DNA of 64,000 bases. It comes from Pantoea alhagi (GTDB taxonomy: Bacteria > Pseudomonadota > Gammaproteobacteria > Enterobacterales > Enterobacteriaceae). Shown piece by piece: positions 9,113 through 18,829 of the stretch. The DNA lies in NCBI RefSeq assembly GCF_002101395.1, contig NZ_CP019706.1, positions 2,542,001 to 2,606,000 of the forward strand. Direction: 5' to 3'. Position numbers and translations under genes: made by a program. Positions within the stretch are counted from its first letter, which is position 1. Every line of letters starts with the position of its first letter. The notes below the pieces were generated by a model, which was not told the DNA's origin, made no database searches, and worked only from the letters and a program-made list of their open reading frames with translations.

Positions 9113-9646
9113 CTATTGGTGGGAGAGGGAAGAAATAACTTCCTCTTCATCCATCTGGTCAAGACGGTTCAATAATTTACGTGTCAGGCTTTCCAGCTGC
9201 GCTTTTTCACTGCTGCTCAGTGAGGACCACAGATATTGCAGGCTCTGGTGCTGCGGAGGAAGAACCTGACGCAGGAAAGCGTTGCCTTTTTCTGTCAGAT
9301 GCAGATGCAGGCAGCGGCGATCGTTATCGCTTTCACGGCGTTCAATCCAGCCGCGTTTCTCCAGCTCATCGGCGATGCGCGTGGCATTGGTACGGGAAGA
9401 ACCCAGCGCGGCGCTCAGTTCAGAAGGCTGAATACTGTGGTTTTCCTGCGCATCCAGCGTAATCAATGCCATAAACAGTGTCTCGTTAATCCCCTGAGCT
9501 TTCAGCATCTTGTTGCGATTATCCAGCAACTTGCTCTGCATGTGCATACACAGACGCGTCAGGACGATTTCCTGGAGCGGAAAATCTTTATGACGTGTAG
9601 CACGAATATTCAGCATCTGTTCAATGGGAGTAAACGAACTTTCCAT
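9113..9646 (-). CDS. mprA: MarR-family repressor of emrAB
   Basis: This 177-residue MarR-type winged-helix protein (EmrR in E. coli, 176 residues) has a long N-terminal dimerisation helix. Its wHTH is IQPSELSAALGSSRTNATRIADELEKRGWIERR in several segments, and its wing is ESDNDRRCLHLHLTEKG. It represses the mprA-emrA-emrB transcript, and binding of hydrophobic drugs or uncouplers relieves repression. The gene is first in the operon, and AAAGGA precedes the ATG at 9646. Its operator should lie in the 437-bp region upstream, but I could not pick it out with confidence. Confidence 0.93.
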   Translation of the reverse strand: MESSFTPIEQMLNIRATRHKDFPLQEIVLTRLCMHMQSKLLDNRNKMLKAQGINETLFMALITLDAQENHSIQPSELSAALGSSRTNATRIADELEKRGWIERRESDNDRRCLHLHLTEKGNAFLRQVLPPQHQSLQYLWSSLSSSEKAQLESLTRKLLNRLDQMDEEEVISSLSHQ

Positions 9647-10083
9647 CTTAAAGGAACCTCATTAGTTGCAACTGGTAGAGTAGTGGTGATGACGAAACAG
9701 ACATGAACATCTTTACCAGTAGCGATGGCTCATACGATCGCAACGTCATCATCTAAAGTTTCGGCTCACTCCATAAACCGAAGGTTAGGCAGCATAGCTG
9801 TTCGGCAGATCGTACAGGAGTGCCGAACCAGCCGGGCAAAATAAACCTTAAACGCACCGCTTTTAACGACTAAACATGCTTGTTTCTAATGTAACAAGCG
9901 GGTGGCTGTCGCCAGTTTTGCGCACGCTTAATGCCATCTGACAGCGATATCCTTTCTCTGAGCTGAATAATTTCTTACGAAAAAATAACTAACATGAATA
10001 AATTTACTGCTAACCATACCAGAGTGGGTTACGGCTTTATACCCTGTCGGTACTGAAAAAAATGGCTCTTTACACTTTAATGG
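9647..10083. other. mprA upstream region, no gene seen
   Basis: These 437 bases lie between the starts and ends of two minus-strand genes. They must hold the mprA promoter and operator. No reading frame with a ribosome site or recognisable RNA was found. E. coli carries ygaZ-ygaH in this interval; neither is present here. Confidence 0.5.
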
Positions 10084-11268
10084 TTAATTATTGTGATCTT
10101 CGTAGCGGTAGCCTTGCCACCAGCTCAACAGATTAAGCAAAGTTAATAACACCCCGGCGATACAGACACCGTACCAGCCAGCAAAATGATAAGCGCTGGC
10201 AGAGATAAGCGAGCCGGCGGCACCGCCGATAAAATAGCTGGTCATGTAGCCAGCCGTGAGCCGGTTGCGCGCTTCGGGCATGCGCCGATAGATGACGCTC
10301 TGGTTAGTGATATGAACGCCCTGTACCGCCAGATCCAGCAGAATAATGCCAGCAATCAGGGCCAGCAGTGAATGCGCGCCCAGGGCGGTCAGGCCCCATG
10401 AAACCAGCATTATCAGCAGCCCCAGCGTGGTGGTCAGGCGAGCTTTGCCCTGATCCGCCAGTGAGCCAGCCTGACGCGCAGCCAGCGCACCCGCCGCGCC
10501 GGCCAGGCCCAACAGGCCGATTTCTCCTTCCGAATAGCCATAGGGCGGAGCAGCAAGTAAAAAGGCCATTGAGGTCCAGAGCACGCTGAAGTTGGCGAAG
10601 GAGAGACAACCAATAATGGCGCGCGTGCGGATAACGCGTGACTGAGCATAAAGACGAAAGATAGAACCAAGCAGCTGGGGATAGCCAAGCTCTACCGTTT
10701 GACGATAGCGTGGCAACCCGCGCCACAGCGCCAGCGCCATTAATACCATGAGCAGGCTGGCGACCCAGAATACGGCGCGCCAGCCGCCCAGTTGCGCCAG
10801 CGCACCGGCAACGGTACGTGCCAGCAGAATCCCAAGCAGCAGGCCGCTCATGACGGTACCTACCACTTTGCCACGCTTTTCCGGCGCAGCGAGCGTGGCG
10901 GCCAACGGCACCAGCAGCTGAGCAACAACCGAAAACAGGCCGGTCAGCGCGGTACCAAGCAGCATCATGCCGAGATTGTCAGAAAGAGCGGTTATCACCA
11001 TGCCGCCCGCCGCCAGCAGACTCATGCCGACAATCAGTCCGCGTCGTTCCAGGCGATCGCCAAGCGGCACCAGTAGCAACAGACCGGCGGCATAGCCGAG
11101 CTGAGCGGTGGTGATAATGAAACCGGCCTGATTAACCGACAGATTAAAGCTGCGGGCAATAGTATCCAGCAGAGGCTGCGCGTAATAGTTACTGGCCACC
11201 GCCAGCCCCGTGGCGATAGACATCAGGGCCACCAGCGCCGGACTAAGTCCCTGAGATTTTGAATTCAT
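10084..11268 (-). CDS. ygaY: 12-TM MFS transporter, YgaY-like
   Basis: This is a major facilitator of about 394 residues with twelve predicted helices. It has an N-terminal LATGLAVASNYYAQPLLDTIA segment, motif A as GDRLERRG and the duplicated half with GSLADQGKARL. The substrate is unknown. Its position between proX and mprA is the position of ygaY in E. coli. As I recall, that gene is broken by a frameshift in K-12; here the frame is complete. I chose the ATG at 11268; a TTG two codons upstream (11274) is also possible and neither has a clear ribosome site. Confidence 0.75.
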   Translation of the reverse strand: MNSKSQGLSPALVALMSIATGLAVASNYYAQPLLDTIARSFNLSVNQAGFIITTAQLGYAAGLLLLVPLGDRLERRGLIVGMSLLAAGGMVITALSDNLGMMLLGTALTGLFSVVAQLLVPLAATLAAPEKRGKVVGTVMSGLLLGILLARTVAGALAQLGGWRAVFWVASLLMVLMALALWRGLPRYRQTVELGYPQLLGSIFRLYAQSRVIRTRAIIGCLSFANFSVLWTSMAFLLAAPPYGYSEGEIGLLGLAGAAGALAARQAGSLADQGKARLTTTLGLLIMLVSWGLTALGAHSLLALIAGIILLDLAVQGVHITNQSVIYRRMPEARNRLTAGYMTSYFIGGAAGSLISASAYHFAGWYGVCIAGVLLTLLNLLSWWQGYRYEDHNN

Positions 11269-11415
11269 AAGCAATAAGCATGGTTGATAAATCGTCGCCG
11301 CTAATAGTAACCCAAAAAACTATTTCATTGTTGGTTGTGTTTAACAGGACATACCAGTTTTGTTTACGTTAAACAGCGCTATCGTAACCTTTAACCGATG
11401 AAATGAAAGGATAAA

Positions 11416-11443
11416 TAAAAAACGGGCAACATTTGTTGCCCGT
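11416..11443 (-). terminator. terminator of proVWX
   Basis: A perfect 9-bp stem (11422-11430 with 11435-11443), loop ATTT, is followed on the minus strand by a run of six T residues. It lies about 80 bases beyond the proX stop. Confidence 0.88.
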
Positions 11444-11520
11444 CAGACAGCTGACTAACTGCCGGTGCCGGAAGCCGAAACAATCACGCTCGCGGACCGC
11501 ACTGTTAACCAGATGTGCTC

Positions 11521-12516
11521 TTATTTTGCTGCAGCTTTTGCACTGTCTATCCAGCGATCGAACTGTGCCTGATGCGCTTTAATCCAGCCATCAACATGCG
11601 CGTTAATCGCCTGCTCAGAAGACTGCCCCTGATGCATACGCGAGTTTTGTGCGTTGATATCGGCAATCGGCAGTTTCATCTCAGCAAACAGCCGTGCCGC
11701 CGCCGGGTTTTTCCCGGCCCAGGCTTTATTGGCGACAATATGCATGGTGTTAACCGGGAAACCGTAGTTAGCGCCGTTTGGCAATTGGGTGTTCACCTCT
11801 TTCTGCGCGCCCGGCATTGAAGAGAAGGGCACCTGCAGCCAAACTACATCGCGTCCCGGTACCAGAACATCGCTGATCCAGTAAGGGGTCCAGGTATAAT
11901 AAAGGATCGGTTTGCCTTGCTTATAGCGGGCGAGGGTATCAGCCATCATCGCAGCATAATTTCCCATATTGGGCTCAACGGTTTTGCTCAGGTCAAAGGC
12001 CTGGTTCTGATGCAGGATCACCGCCTCGCAACCCCAGCCAGGCGCGCAGCCGGTCATATCCGCTTTGCCGTCACCGTTGGTATCAAACAGCCGCGCCAGC
12101 TTCTCATCTTTTAGCTGATCGATGCGGGTAATATGATACTTCTCGGCGGTTTTCTTATCGATCAGGTAGCCCTGTGCGGCACCGGTAACGTAGGTTCCCT
12201 GACGATAAAAGACCTTATCGCCGCCAGCGGCGCGATACATATCGTCGTGCAGCGGTTGCCAGTTAACGGCGGTAAAGGTGGCATCGCCGGATGCGATCGA
12301 GGTATAGCCCACGTTGTAATCCACTTCGCTCGGCTTCTCAACGCGGTAACCCAGCTTTTCCAGCGCGCGGCTAACCAGCAGCGTTTGAAAGCTCTCTTCA
12401 GAAATGGTGCTTTGGATCGGTTTAACAGTGATCCCTTTACCCGGTAAATCGGCGGCGAAAGTCGGCAGGGCAGCCAGCGATGTCAAAGCGGCGGCCAGAA
12501 GGGCTATTTTGCGCAT
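11521..12516 (-). CDS. proX: glycine betaine/proline periplasmic binding protein
   Basis: This 331-residue binding protein (E. coli ProX 330) has a Sec signal peptide ending ALPTFAADLPG. The mature protein contains KPIQSTISEESFQTLLVSRALEKLGY, a Trp-rich ligand box (FTAVNWQPLHDD, YYTWTPYWISDVL) and GCAPGWGCEAV with the disulfide cysteines. It delivers glycine betaine and proline betaine to ProW/ProV during osmotic stress. It is last in the proV-proW-proX operon and is followed by a strong terminator. All features match the family. Confidence 0.95.
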   Translation of the reverse strand: MRKIALLAAALTSLAALPTFAADLPGKGITVKPIQSTISEESFQTLLVSRALEKLGYRVEKPSEVDYNVGYTSIASGDATFTAVNWQPLHDDMYRAAGGDKVFYRQGTYVTGAAQGYLIDKKTAEKYHITRIDQLKDEKLARLFDTNGDGKADMTGCAPGWGCEAVILHQNQAFDLSKTVEPNMGNYAAMMADTLARYKQGKPILYYTWTPYWISDVLVPGRDVVWLQVPFSSMPGAQKEVNTQLPNGANYGFPVNTMHIVANKAWAGKNPAAARLFAEMKLPIADINAQNSRMHQGQSSEQAINAHVDGWIKAHQAQFDRWIDSAKAAAK

Positions 12517-12580
12517 AGTGATTCCTTATTAATTGTTATCAGACAGTAACGTGACGGCGTACAGCGACGCCGCCAGCGCG

Positions 12581-13753
12581 TTACTTGATCAGGCGGGTCA
12601 GTAAACCCAGCGGACCGGTGGCGTACCAGCGTTGGTTGCCACGGCTTCGGCTGTTGCGACCAAAGGATTGCGTCAGGCGATCGAGGATAATAGCGAGAAT
12701 AACAATACCGACGCCGCCTACGGTGGCCAGCCCCATATCAAGACGGCCAATGCCGCGTAGCACCATCTGCCCCAGGCCGCCGACCGCTATCATCGAAGCG
12801 ATAACCACCATCGACAGCGCCAGCATCAGCGTCTGATTCACGCCAGCCATGATGGTTGGCATCGCCAGCGGCAGTTGAACTTTAAACAGCATTTGCCGTG
12901 GGTTCGCGCCAAACGACTCCGCCGCCTCGATCAGATCCGCCGGTACCTGCTTAATGCCAAGAACGGTCAGACGCACAATTGGCGGCAGGGCAAAGATAAT
13001 GGTCACCACCACGCCCGGCACATTGCCGATACCAAACAGCATCACAATCGGTACCAGATAGACGAAGGCGGGCGTAGTTTGCATCGCATCCAGCAGCGGG
13101 CGAATAATACGCCCGGCGCGTTCGCTGCGCGCCAGCCAGATCCCCAGCGGCAGGCCGATAACAATACAGAACAGCAGGGCGGTTAAAACCAACGCCAGCG
13201 TAACCATCGCCTGCGACCAGGCACCGATAGCACCAATCAACACCAGGGAAATCAGGGTTGCGATGCCCATGCTGACGCTGGAGAGCTGCCAGGCGATAAG
13301 CGCAAACAGCACGATAGCAACCGGCGCAGGCATGCCCAGCAGCAGTTGCTGAAAAGCGCTCAGGATATAATCTACCGGAATACGGATCCCCTGAAACAGC
13401 GGCCGGAAATGGCTGACGATCCAGTCGATCCCATGCGTAACCCAGCTATCAAGCGGGATCAGGGTGTGATGAAAAGGATCCAGTATATTGAAGTGTTCCG
13501 CCTGCGGCGCGGGTGCGCTGTTCAGCCAGTCGCTGTTGCTGGCAACGGCGTCGTGGCCATCAGCCGCTCCGGAGGGCGAACCCCAGGCGTCGCCGCTGTT
13601 GGGCTGGGCTGCGCCGTTGTCAACAGATGTGCCGCCGCTGGGCTGGGCTGCGCCGTTATCAGCAGGCGTGCCGCCCCAGGGATCGCTGGCCGTATCGGTT
13701 GCCGCTGGCTGTGATGATGCATTTTCCCACGGATTGTTGTTTGGCTGACTCAT
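12581..13753 (-). CDS. proW: glycine betaine ABC transporter permease, extended N-terminus
   Basis: This is a 390-residue permease; E. coli ProW is 354. The start at 13753 (MSQPNNNPWENAS) is chosen because its ATG overlaps the proV stop by 4 bp and matches the family start. The core from SAPAPQAEHFNILDPFHHTL onward follows E. coli ProW closely, including the EAA loop (EAAESFGANPRQMLFKVQLP). The extra length is in the cytoplasmic N-terminus, where a 13-residue unit (DNGAAQPSGGTSV/DNGAAQPNSG) is repeated. The tail of ProW is normally about 100 residues of periplasmic or cytoplasmic hydrophilic sequence, so the expansion is likely tolerated. Confidence 0.93.
   Translation of the reverse strand: MSQPNNNPWENASSQPAATDTASDPWGGTPADNGAAQPSGGTSVDNGAAQPNSGDAWGSPSGAADGHDAVASNSDWLNSAPAPQAEHFNILDPFHHTLIPLDSWVTHGIDWIVSHFRPLFQGIRIPVDYILSAFQQLLLGMPAPVAIVLFALIAWQLSSVSMGIATLISLVLIGAIGAWSQAMVTLALVLTALLFCIVIGLPLGIWLARSERAGRIIRPLLDAMQTTPAFVYLVPIVMLFGIGNVPGVVVTIIFALPPIVRLTVLGIKQVPADLIEAAESFGANPRQMLFKVQLPLAMPTIMAGVNQTLMLALSMVVIASMIAVGGLGQMVLRGIGRLDMGLATVGGVGIVILAIILDRLTQSFGRNSRSRGNQRWYATGPLGLLTRLIK
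13601..13675 (-). repeat. 39-bp tandem repeat inside proW
   Basis: Two copies of a 36-base stretch (13601-13636 and 13640-13675) differ at four positions and start 39 bases apart. They encode a 13-residue repeat rich in Ala, Gly, Asn and Pro, in frame, in the N-terminal tail of ProW. Confidence 0.85.
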
Positions 13754-14946
13754 TGCTGGCTCCCCTCGCGATCTAATGCCTGTAACAGCGTGCCTTTGGA
13801 AATAACCCCGATATACTGATCTTCGTCGCCGATAATCGGCACGGCGCACGGCGCCTGCGCCACATGCGACAGCAGCTCATTCAGGGACATATCGCCAGGC
13901 ACTGCGGCGGGCGCAGAAAGGATTGCGGCGTCAATGCCTGCTCCAGCCGCCAGCGCTGCCTTCAGCGAATCGGTGGAAACCACGCCAACAAACTTTTGTT
14001 TTTCCAGCACGTAGCCATATTCCCGATCTTCATCCTGCAGCAGCTTGATTGCCGAGCGTGGACCAAAGCCGGGAGATTTGCGGATCAGCGCACTGGCGCC
14101 GCGACGGGCAATATCTTTGGCGCTAAACACATGGCTAATGTCAACGCCACGGAAAAAGGTGCGCACGTAGTCATTAGCGGGATTATTTAAAATTTCATCC
14201 GGCGTTCCGACCTGCACCACTTCACCGCCCTGCATAATGGCAATGCGATCGCCAATGCGCATCGCTTCATCAAGATCATGGGAAATAAAAATAATCGTGC
14301 GTTGATGTTTCGCCTGTAGCTTTACCAGCTCATCCTGCATTTCCGTGCGAATTAAGGGATCGAGCGCGGAAAAAGCCTCGTCCATTAATAAAATGTCGGG
14401 ATTAATCGCCAGCGCGCGTGCTAATCCAACGCGCTGTCGCATACCGCCAGATAATTCATCGGGCCAGGCATGCGCATAATTTTCCAGTCCGACCTGACGC
14501 AGCGCTTCCAGCGCTTTTTCCTGACGCTCCTGCTGTGGAACGCCCGCTAATTCCATACCAAAGGCGGTGTTATTCAGCACATTCATATGCGGCATCAGGG
14601 CGAATGACTGAAATACCATACTGATTTTATTTCGCCGTACTTCACGCAGCTCACTGTCAGATATTTTGGCAATATCGACGCCATCAATAATGACCTGGCC
14701 GCGTGTCGGCTCTATCAGACGATTGAGAAGGCGAACCATAGTGGATTTTCCTGAACCGGAAAGCCCCATGATGACAAATATCTCGCCTTCTTCAATGGCC
14801 AGACTGGCATTCTTAACGCCTAAAGAGAGTCCGGTTTTTTCCAGTAACGCTTCTTTACTGATGCCCTTATCAATATATTTAAAAGCACGCTCGGGATTCT
14901 CGCCGAATACTTTATAAAGATTCTTTGCTTCTAATTTAATTGCCAT
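13750..14946 (-). CDS. proV: glycine betaine ABC transporter ATPase with CBS domains
   Basis: This 398-residue ATPase (E. coli 400) has Walker A GLSGSGKSTM near residue 60, signature LSGGMRQRVGLARAL, Walker B ILLMDEAFSALD, and an H-loop in FISHDLDEAMRIGDR. The C-terminal third carries two CBS motifs, which sense ionic strength in the OpuA/ProU family. It energises ProW/ProX uptake of osmoprotectants. It is first in the operon; the stop overlaps the proW start. The 5' part of the gene and the region upstream are AT-rich, as expected for the H-NS-silenced proU promoter with its downstream element. Confidence 0.95.
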   Translation of the reverse strand: MAIKLEAKNLYKVFGENPERAFKYIDKGISKEALLEKTGLSLGVKNASLAIEEGEIFVIMGLSGSGKSTMVRLLNRLIEPTRGQVIIDGVDIAKISDSELREVRRNKISMVFQSFALMPHMNVLNNTAFGMELAGVPQQERQEKALEALRQVGLENYAHAWPDELSGGMRQRVGLARALAINPDILLMDEAFSALDPLIRTEMQDELVKLQAKHQRTIIFISHDLDEAMRIGDRIAIMQGGEVVQVGTPDEILNNPANDYVRTFFRGVDISHVFSAKDIARRGASALIRKSPGFGPRSAIKLLQDEDREYGYVLEKQKFVGVVSTDSLKAALAAGAGIDAAILSAPAAVPGDMSLNELLSHVAQAPCAVPIIGDEDQYIGVISKGTLLQALDREGSQQ

Positions 14947-15289
14947 GCAATTTGAATATCCTGGTTGGTTAATTATTTTCGCTAATACTTGTCCTGGTGA
15001 AATTAAAGCGGCCTATACCCTAACATACTCAGAATCTCAGGCAACCCTTTGCGTGGCGCTGAGTGTCATGCTTTGAGATGCTCATCTCGCGTCAGGTCAG
15101 AAGGGGCAGGGGCTACGGGGAAATAATTGCAGGCCAAAAAAAGATGAAATAAGTGAGCAGAGACGCGCTTTTTTACCACAATTTTCTGCTGGAAGCCGGT
15201 AGTAAATTGCAGGCGCAGAAATGGAAAATAGCCATTATTTATAGCGAAAGTTTGCAGGGAAATAAGCGTTATTTTAATGGCTGAAGCAT
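14947..15289. promoter_or_regulatory. proU upstream regulatory region
   Basis: This AT-rich region lies between the nrdF terminator and proV and must contain the osmotically controlled proU promoter. I see no gene in it. The exact -35/-10 was not assigned. Confidence 0.5.
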
Positions 15290-15291
15290 TA

Positions 15292-15319
15292 AAGAAGAAA
15301 AGGGCGCGAAGGTGCGCCC
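15292..15319 (-). terminator. terminator of nrdHIEF
   Basis: A GC-rich 6-bp stem (15302-15307 with 15314-15319) is followed on the minus strand by TTTTCTTCTTT. It starts 9 bases beyond the nrdF stop. Confidence 0.82.
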
Positions 15320-15328
15320 AAACGTTAT

Positions 15329-16291
15329 TTAAAAGTCCCAGTCTTCATCTTCGGTATCCACCGCTTTGCCCATTACATATGAGGAGCCGGAGCCGGAAAA
15401 GAAATCGTGATTCTCATCAGCATTTGGTGACAGCGCGCTTAAAATCGCCGGGTTAACCTGGGTCATTTCTGCCGGGAACAGCGCCTCATAACCCAAATTC
15501 ATTAGCGCCTTATTGGCGTTATAGTGCAGGAAGGCTTTGACCTCCTCCAGCCACGGCGTTTCGCCATATAACGCCTCGGTGTAAGCCAGCTCGTTGTCAT
15601 ACAGCGCCATCAGCAGCTCAACGGCGAACTGCTGCAGCGCATCACGGCGGACCGGATCGACTTTTTCCAGTGCTTTCTGGTACTTATAGCCAATATAGTA
15701 GCCATGCACCGCTTCATCACGAATAATCAGGCGGATAAGGTCGGCGGTATTCGTGAGCTTGCCACGGCTTGACCAGTACATCGGCAGCCAGAAACCGGAA
15801 TAGAAAAGAAACGACTCAAGAAAGACGCTGGCGATCTTCTTTTTCAGCGGATCGTCGGCGCAGTAGTGCTGGTGGATCAGATCGGCTTTATTCTGCAACG
15901 GGCCGCAGCTTTCGCTCCAGCTATAGGCGGCATCCACTTCGTTAACCGGACAAAGCGTAGAGAAAATCGAGCTGTAAGAGCGCGCATGTACCGCTTCCAT
16001 AAAGCTGATATTGGACATCACCGCCTCTTCGTGCGGCGTTAGCGCATCAACCATCAACGCAGGCGCGCCGACGCTGTTTTGCAGGGTGTCCAGTAGCGTC
16101 AGGCCGGTAAAAACGCGGATAGTCAGCTGCTGCTCCGTTTTGCTCAGGCTATTCCATGCCTGTAAGTCGTTAGAAAGCGGCACCTTTTCCGGCAGCCAGA
16201 AATTGCTGGTCAGGCGGTTCCAGACCTCCAAATCTTTCTCATCTTCGATGCGGTTCCAGTTTATCGCCTGGATGCGCTTAAGGTTTTGCAT
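15329..16291 (-). CDS. nrdF: class Ib ribonucleotide reductase beta subunit
   Basis: This is a 320-residue beta subunit (E. coli NrdF 319). Metal-ligand motifs EAVHARSYSSIF (His, Glu and the radical Tyr) and RDEAVHGYYIGYKYQ are present, and the C-terminal tail SSYVMGKAVDTEDEDWDF is the alpha-docking peptide. It carries the Mn(III)2 or Fe(III)2 tyrosyl radical used by NrdE. I chose the ATG at 16291 (MQNLKRIQAINWN) because it gives the family length; ATG 16303 or TTG 16306 would add four or five residues. It is last in nrdHIEF, 21 bp after nrdE. Confidence 0.95.
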   Translation of the reverse strand: MQNLKRIQAINWNRIEDEKDLEVWNRLTSNFWLPEKVPLSNDLQAWNSLSKTEQQLTIRVFTGLTLLDTLQNSVGAPALMVDALTPHEEAVMSNISFMEAVHARSYSSIFSTLCPVNEVDAAYSWSESCGPLQNKADLIHQHYCADDPLKKKIASVFLESFLFYSGFWLPMYWSSRGKLTNTADLIRLIIRDEAVHGYYIGYKYQKALEKVDPVRRDALQQFAVELLMALYDNELAYTEALYGETPWLEEVKAFLHYNANKALMNLGYEALFPAEMTQVNPAILSALSPNADENHDFFSGSGSSYVMGKAVDTEDEDWDF

Positions 16292-16312
16292 AACTCGATC
16301 CATCAATTCAGT

Positions 16313-18448
16313 TTATAGCGAGCAGGAAACGCAACCCTGCACCTCAGTGCCTTCCAGCGCCATCTGCCGCAGGCGAATGTAATAAAGGGTTTTAATCCCT
16401 TTCTTCCATGCGTAGATCTGGGCGCGGTTAATATCGCGCGTGGTAACGTTATCGCGGAAGAACAGCGTCAGCGACAGCCCCTGATCGACATGGCGGGTCG
16501 CTTCCGCGTAGGTATCGATAATCGCCTCCGGGCCAATCTCATACGCATCCTGCCATTGCGCGAAATTTTCATTGGTCAGGAAGGGAGCCGGATAGTAAAC
16601 GCGTCCGGTCTTGCCCTCCTTACGGATTTCGATGCGCGAGACGATGGGATGAATGCTCGACGTGGCGTGATTGATATAAGAGATCGATCCGGTTGGCGGG
16701 ATCGCCTGCAGATTTTGGTTGTAGAGGCCGTCGCGCATCACCGCTTCCCGCAATGCTATCCAGTCCGCCTGGGTCGGCAGGGCGATGCCCGCCCCGGCAA
16801 ACAGCCGGGCAATGCGCCCGGTACGCGGTAGCCAGGCCTGCTCAGTGTAGCGGGTAAAATAGTCGCCGCTGGCGTAGCGCGACTGTTCAAAACCGGCAAA
16901 GCGCTGCTTTCTCTCCCGCGCCAGCTGGTTTGACGTGCGCAACGCATGGTAAGTGATGCAGTAAAAATAGAGGTTGGTAAAATCCAGCGCCTCCGGCGAA
17001 CCGTAAGCGATCCCTTCCCGCGCCAGATAACCGTGCAGGTTCATCTGTCCAAGGCCAATGGCATGTGATTGTGCGTTGCCATGCTCTATTGAAGGCACCG
17101 AGTGAATATGGCTCATATCGGATACGGCGCTCAGGCCGCGCACCGCGATCTCAACGGTACGCGCCAGATTGCCGGAATCCATCGCGTGGGCAATATTTAA
17201 CGAGCCGAGATTACAGGAGATATCCTTCCCGATATGGCGATAGCTGAGATCGTCATGGTAGCTGGAAGGGCTATTCACCTGCAGGATCTCCGAGCAGAGA
17301 TTGCTCATATTGATGCGGCCCTGCACCGGGTTGGCGCGGTTAACCGTATCCTCGAACATCAGATAGGGATAACCTGATTCGAACTGGATTTCCGCCAGCG
17401 TCTGAAAAAACTCGCGCGCATCGATAAAGGTTTTACGGATACGCTCGTCCGCCAGCATCTCATCATATTTCTCGCTGACGCTGATATCGGCAAACGCCTG
17501 ACCATACAAGCGCTCCACGTCATACGGCGAGAAAAGGGCCATAGGTTGATTCTCTTTCGCCAGACGGAAGGTAACATCCGGGATCACCACGCCGAGCGAC
17601 AACGTTTTGATACGGATCTTCTCATCCGCATTTTCCCGTTTGGTATCAAGAAAGCGCAAAATATCGGGATGATGGGCATGCAGATAAACTGCACCTGCAC
17701 CCTGGCGCGCTCCCAGCTGATTGGCGTAGGAAAAGGCATCTTCCAGCATTTTCATTACCGGGATCACGCCGGAAGACTGATTTTCAATACGCTTGATCGG
17801 CGCGCCCGCTTCACGCAGGTTAGAGAGCAGGAAAGACACGCCGCCGCCGCGTTTTGACAGCTGCAGCGCGGAATTTACCGCGCGACCAATCGACTCCATA
17901 TTGTCTTCGATGCGCAATAAAAAGCAGGAGACCAGCTCGCCGCGCTGCTGCTTGCCGCAGTTAAGAAACGTTGGCGTTGCCGGTTGAAAGCGGCCGGAAA
18001 GCATCTCTTCCATCAGCGCCGTGGCTAATTCGCTGTCGCCCTGCGCCAGCGTCAGCGCCACCATACAGACGCGATCGGGAAAATCTTCGAGGTAGCGTTT
18101 GCCGTCGAACGTTTTGAGCGCATAGCTGGTAAAAAATTTCCAGGCGCCTAAAAAGGTGTCAAAGCGAAAGCCCCAACCCGCCGCCCGCTCAAACAGCTGG
18201 CAGACAAATTCAAAGGGATAAGCGTTCAGCACGTCCGCTTCGTAGTAGCCTTCCGCCACCAGATACTGCAGCCGTGCCTTCAGCGAGTCAAAAGACACGC
18301 TGTTGGGGATCACCTGCTGCAGCCAGAACTGGCGCGCCGCCTCACGATCTTTATCAAACTGGATATTTCCCTGCTCATCATAAAGATTGAGCATGGCGTT
18401 CAGCGCATGATAATCGGGTGCTAGCTGTGGGCTGTCTGTTGTTGCCAA
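16313..18448 (-). CDS. nrdE: class Ib ribonucleotide reductase alpha subunit
   Basis: This 711-residue catalytic subunit (E. coli 714) has the finger-loop region with NLCSEILQ, the radical-transfer region near the C-terminus, and the redox-active C-terminal CVSCSL that is reduced by NrdH. It reduces ribonucleoside diphosphates to deoxyribonucleoside diphosphates. The first 28 bases overlap the end of nrdI, which suggests translational coupling. There is no N-terminal ATP-cone comparable with NrdA, as is normal for class Ib. Confidence 0.96.
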   Translation of the reverse strand: MATTDSPQLAPDYHALNAMLNLYDEQGNIQFDKDREAARQFWLQQVIPNSVSFDSLKARLQYLVAEGYYEADVLNAYPFEFVCQLFERAAGWGFRFDTFLGAWKFFTSYALKTFDGKRYLEDFPDRVCMVALTLAQGDSELATALMEEMLSGRFQPATPTFLNCGKQQRGELVSCFLLRIEDNMESIGRAVNSALQLSKRGGGVSFLLSNLREAGAPIKRIENQSSGVIPVMKMLEDAFSYANQLGARQGAGAVYLHAHHPDILRFLDTKRENADEKIRIKTLSLGVVIPDVTFRLAKENQPMALFSPYDVERLYGQAFADISVSEKYDEMLADERIRKTFIDAREFFQTLAEIQFESGYPYLMFEDTVNRANPVQGRINMSNLCSEILQVNSPSSYHDDLSYRHIGKDISCNLGSLNIAHAMDSGNLARTVEIAVRGLSAVSDMSHIHSVPSIEHGNAQSHAIGLGQMNLHGYLAREGIAYGSPEALDFTNLYFYCITYHALRTSNQLARERKQRFAGFEQSRYASGDYFTRYTEQAWLPRTGRIARLFAGAGIALPTQADWIALREAVMRDGLYNQNLQAIPPTGSISYINHATSSIHPIVSRIEIRKEGKTGRVYYPAPFLTNENFAQWQDAYEIGPEAIIDTYAEATRHVDQGLSLTLFFRDNVTTRDINRAQIYAWKKGIKTLYYIRLRQMALEGTEVQGCVSCSL

Positions 18449-18825
18449 AATTGAGTCACTCCCGCTTTAACGTTGGCGATATCGTCAGGGGTTCCCATTA
18501 GCTCGAAGCGGTAAAGGTAGGGAACCTGACATTTTTGCGCAATGATGTCGCCGGCCAGGCAAAAGCCCGCGCCGAAGTTGCGGTTGCCTGCGGCAATCAC
18601 GCCGCGCAACAGCCGACGATTGGCGGCATCATTAAGAAACTGAATAACCTGAGCGGGTACCGCGCCGCGCGCGCTGCCGCCGCCGTAGCTGGGCACCACC
18701 AGAATAAAAGGCCGATCTACCTGCAGGCGTTGCGCTTTATCTAACGGAATGCGGCGCGACGGCAGGCCAAGCCGGGTAACGAACCGGTGGGTGTTTTCCG
18801 ACTGGCTGGAGAAGTAGACCAGCAT
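18421..18825 (-). CDS. nrdI: flavodoxin-like NrdI, activator of NrdF
   Basis: This 134-residue flavodoxin-like protein has the FMN phosphate loop YFSSQSENTHRF at the N-terminus and the VPSYGGG and GNRNFGAGFC flavin-binding segments. NrdI supplies the oxidant that assembles the Mn(III)2-tyrosyl radical in NrdF. It starts 4 bases after nrdH and overlaps nrdE, consistent with a tightly packed operon. Confidence 0.95.
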   Translation of the reverse strand: MLVYFSSQSENTHRFVTRLGLPSRRIPLDKAQRLQVDRPFILVVPSYGGGSARGAVPAQVIQFLNDAANRRLLRGVIAAGNRNFGAGFCLAGDIIAQKCQVPYLYRFELMGTPDDIANVKAGVTQFWQQQTAHS

Positions 18826-18829
18826 GCGA

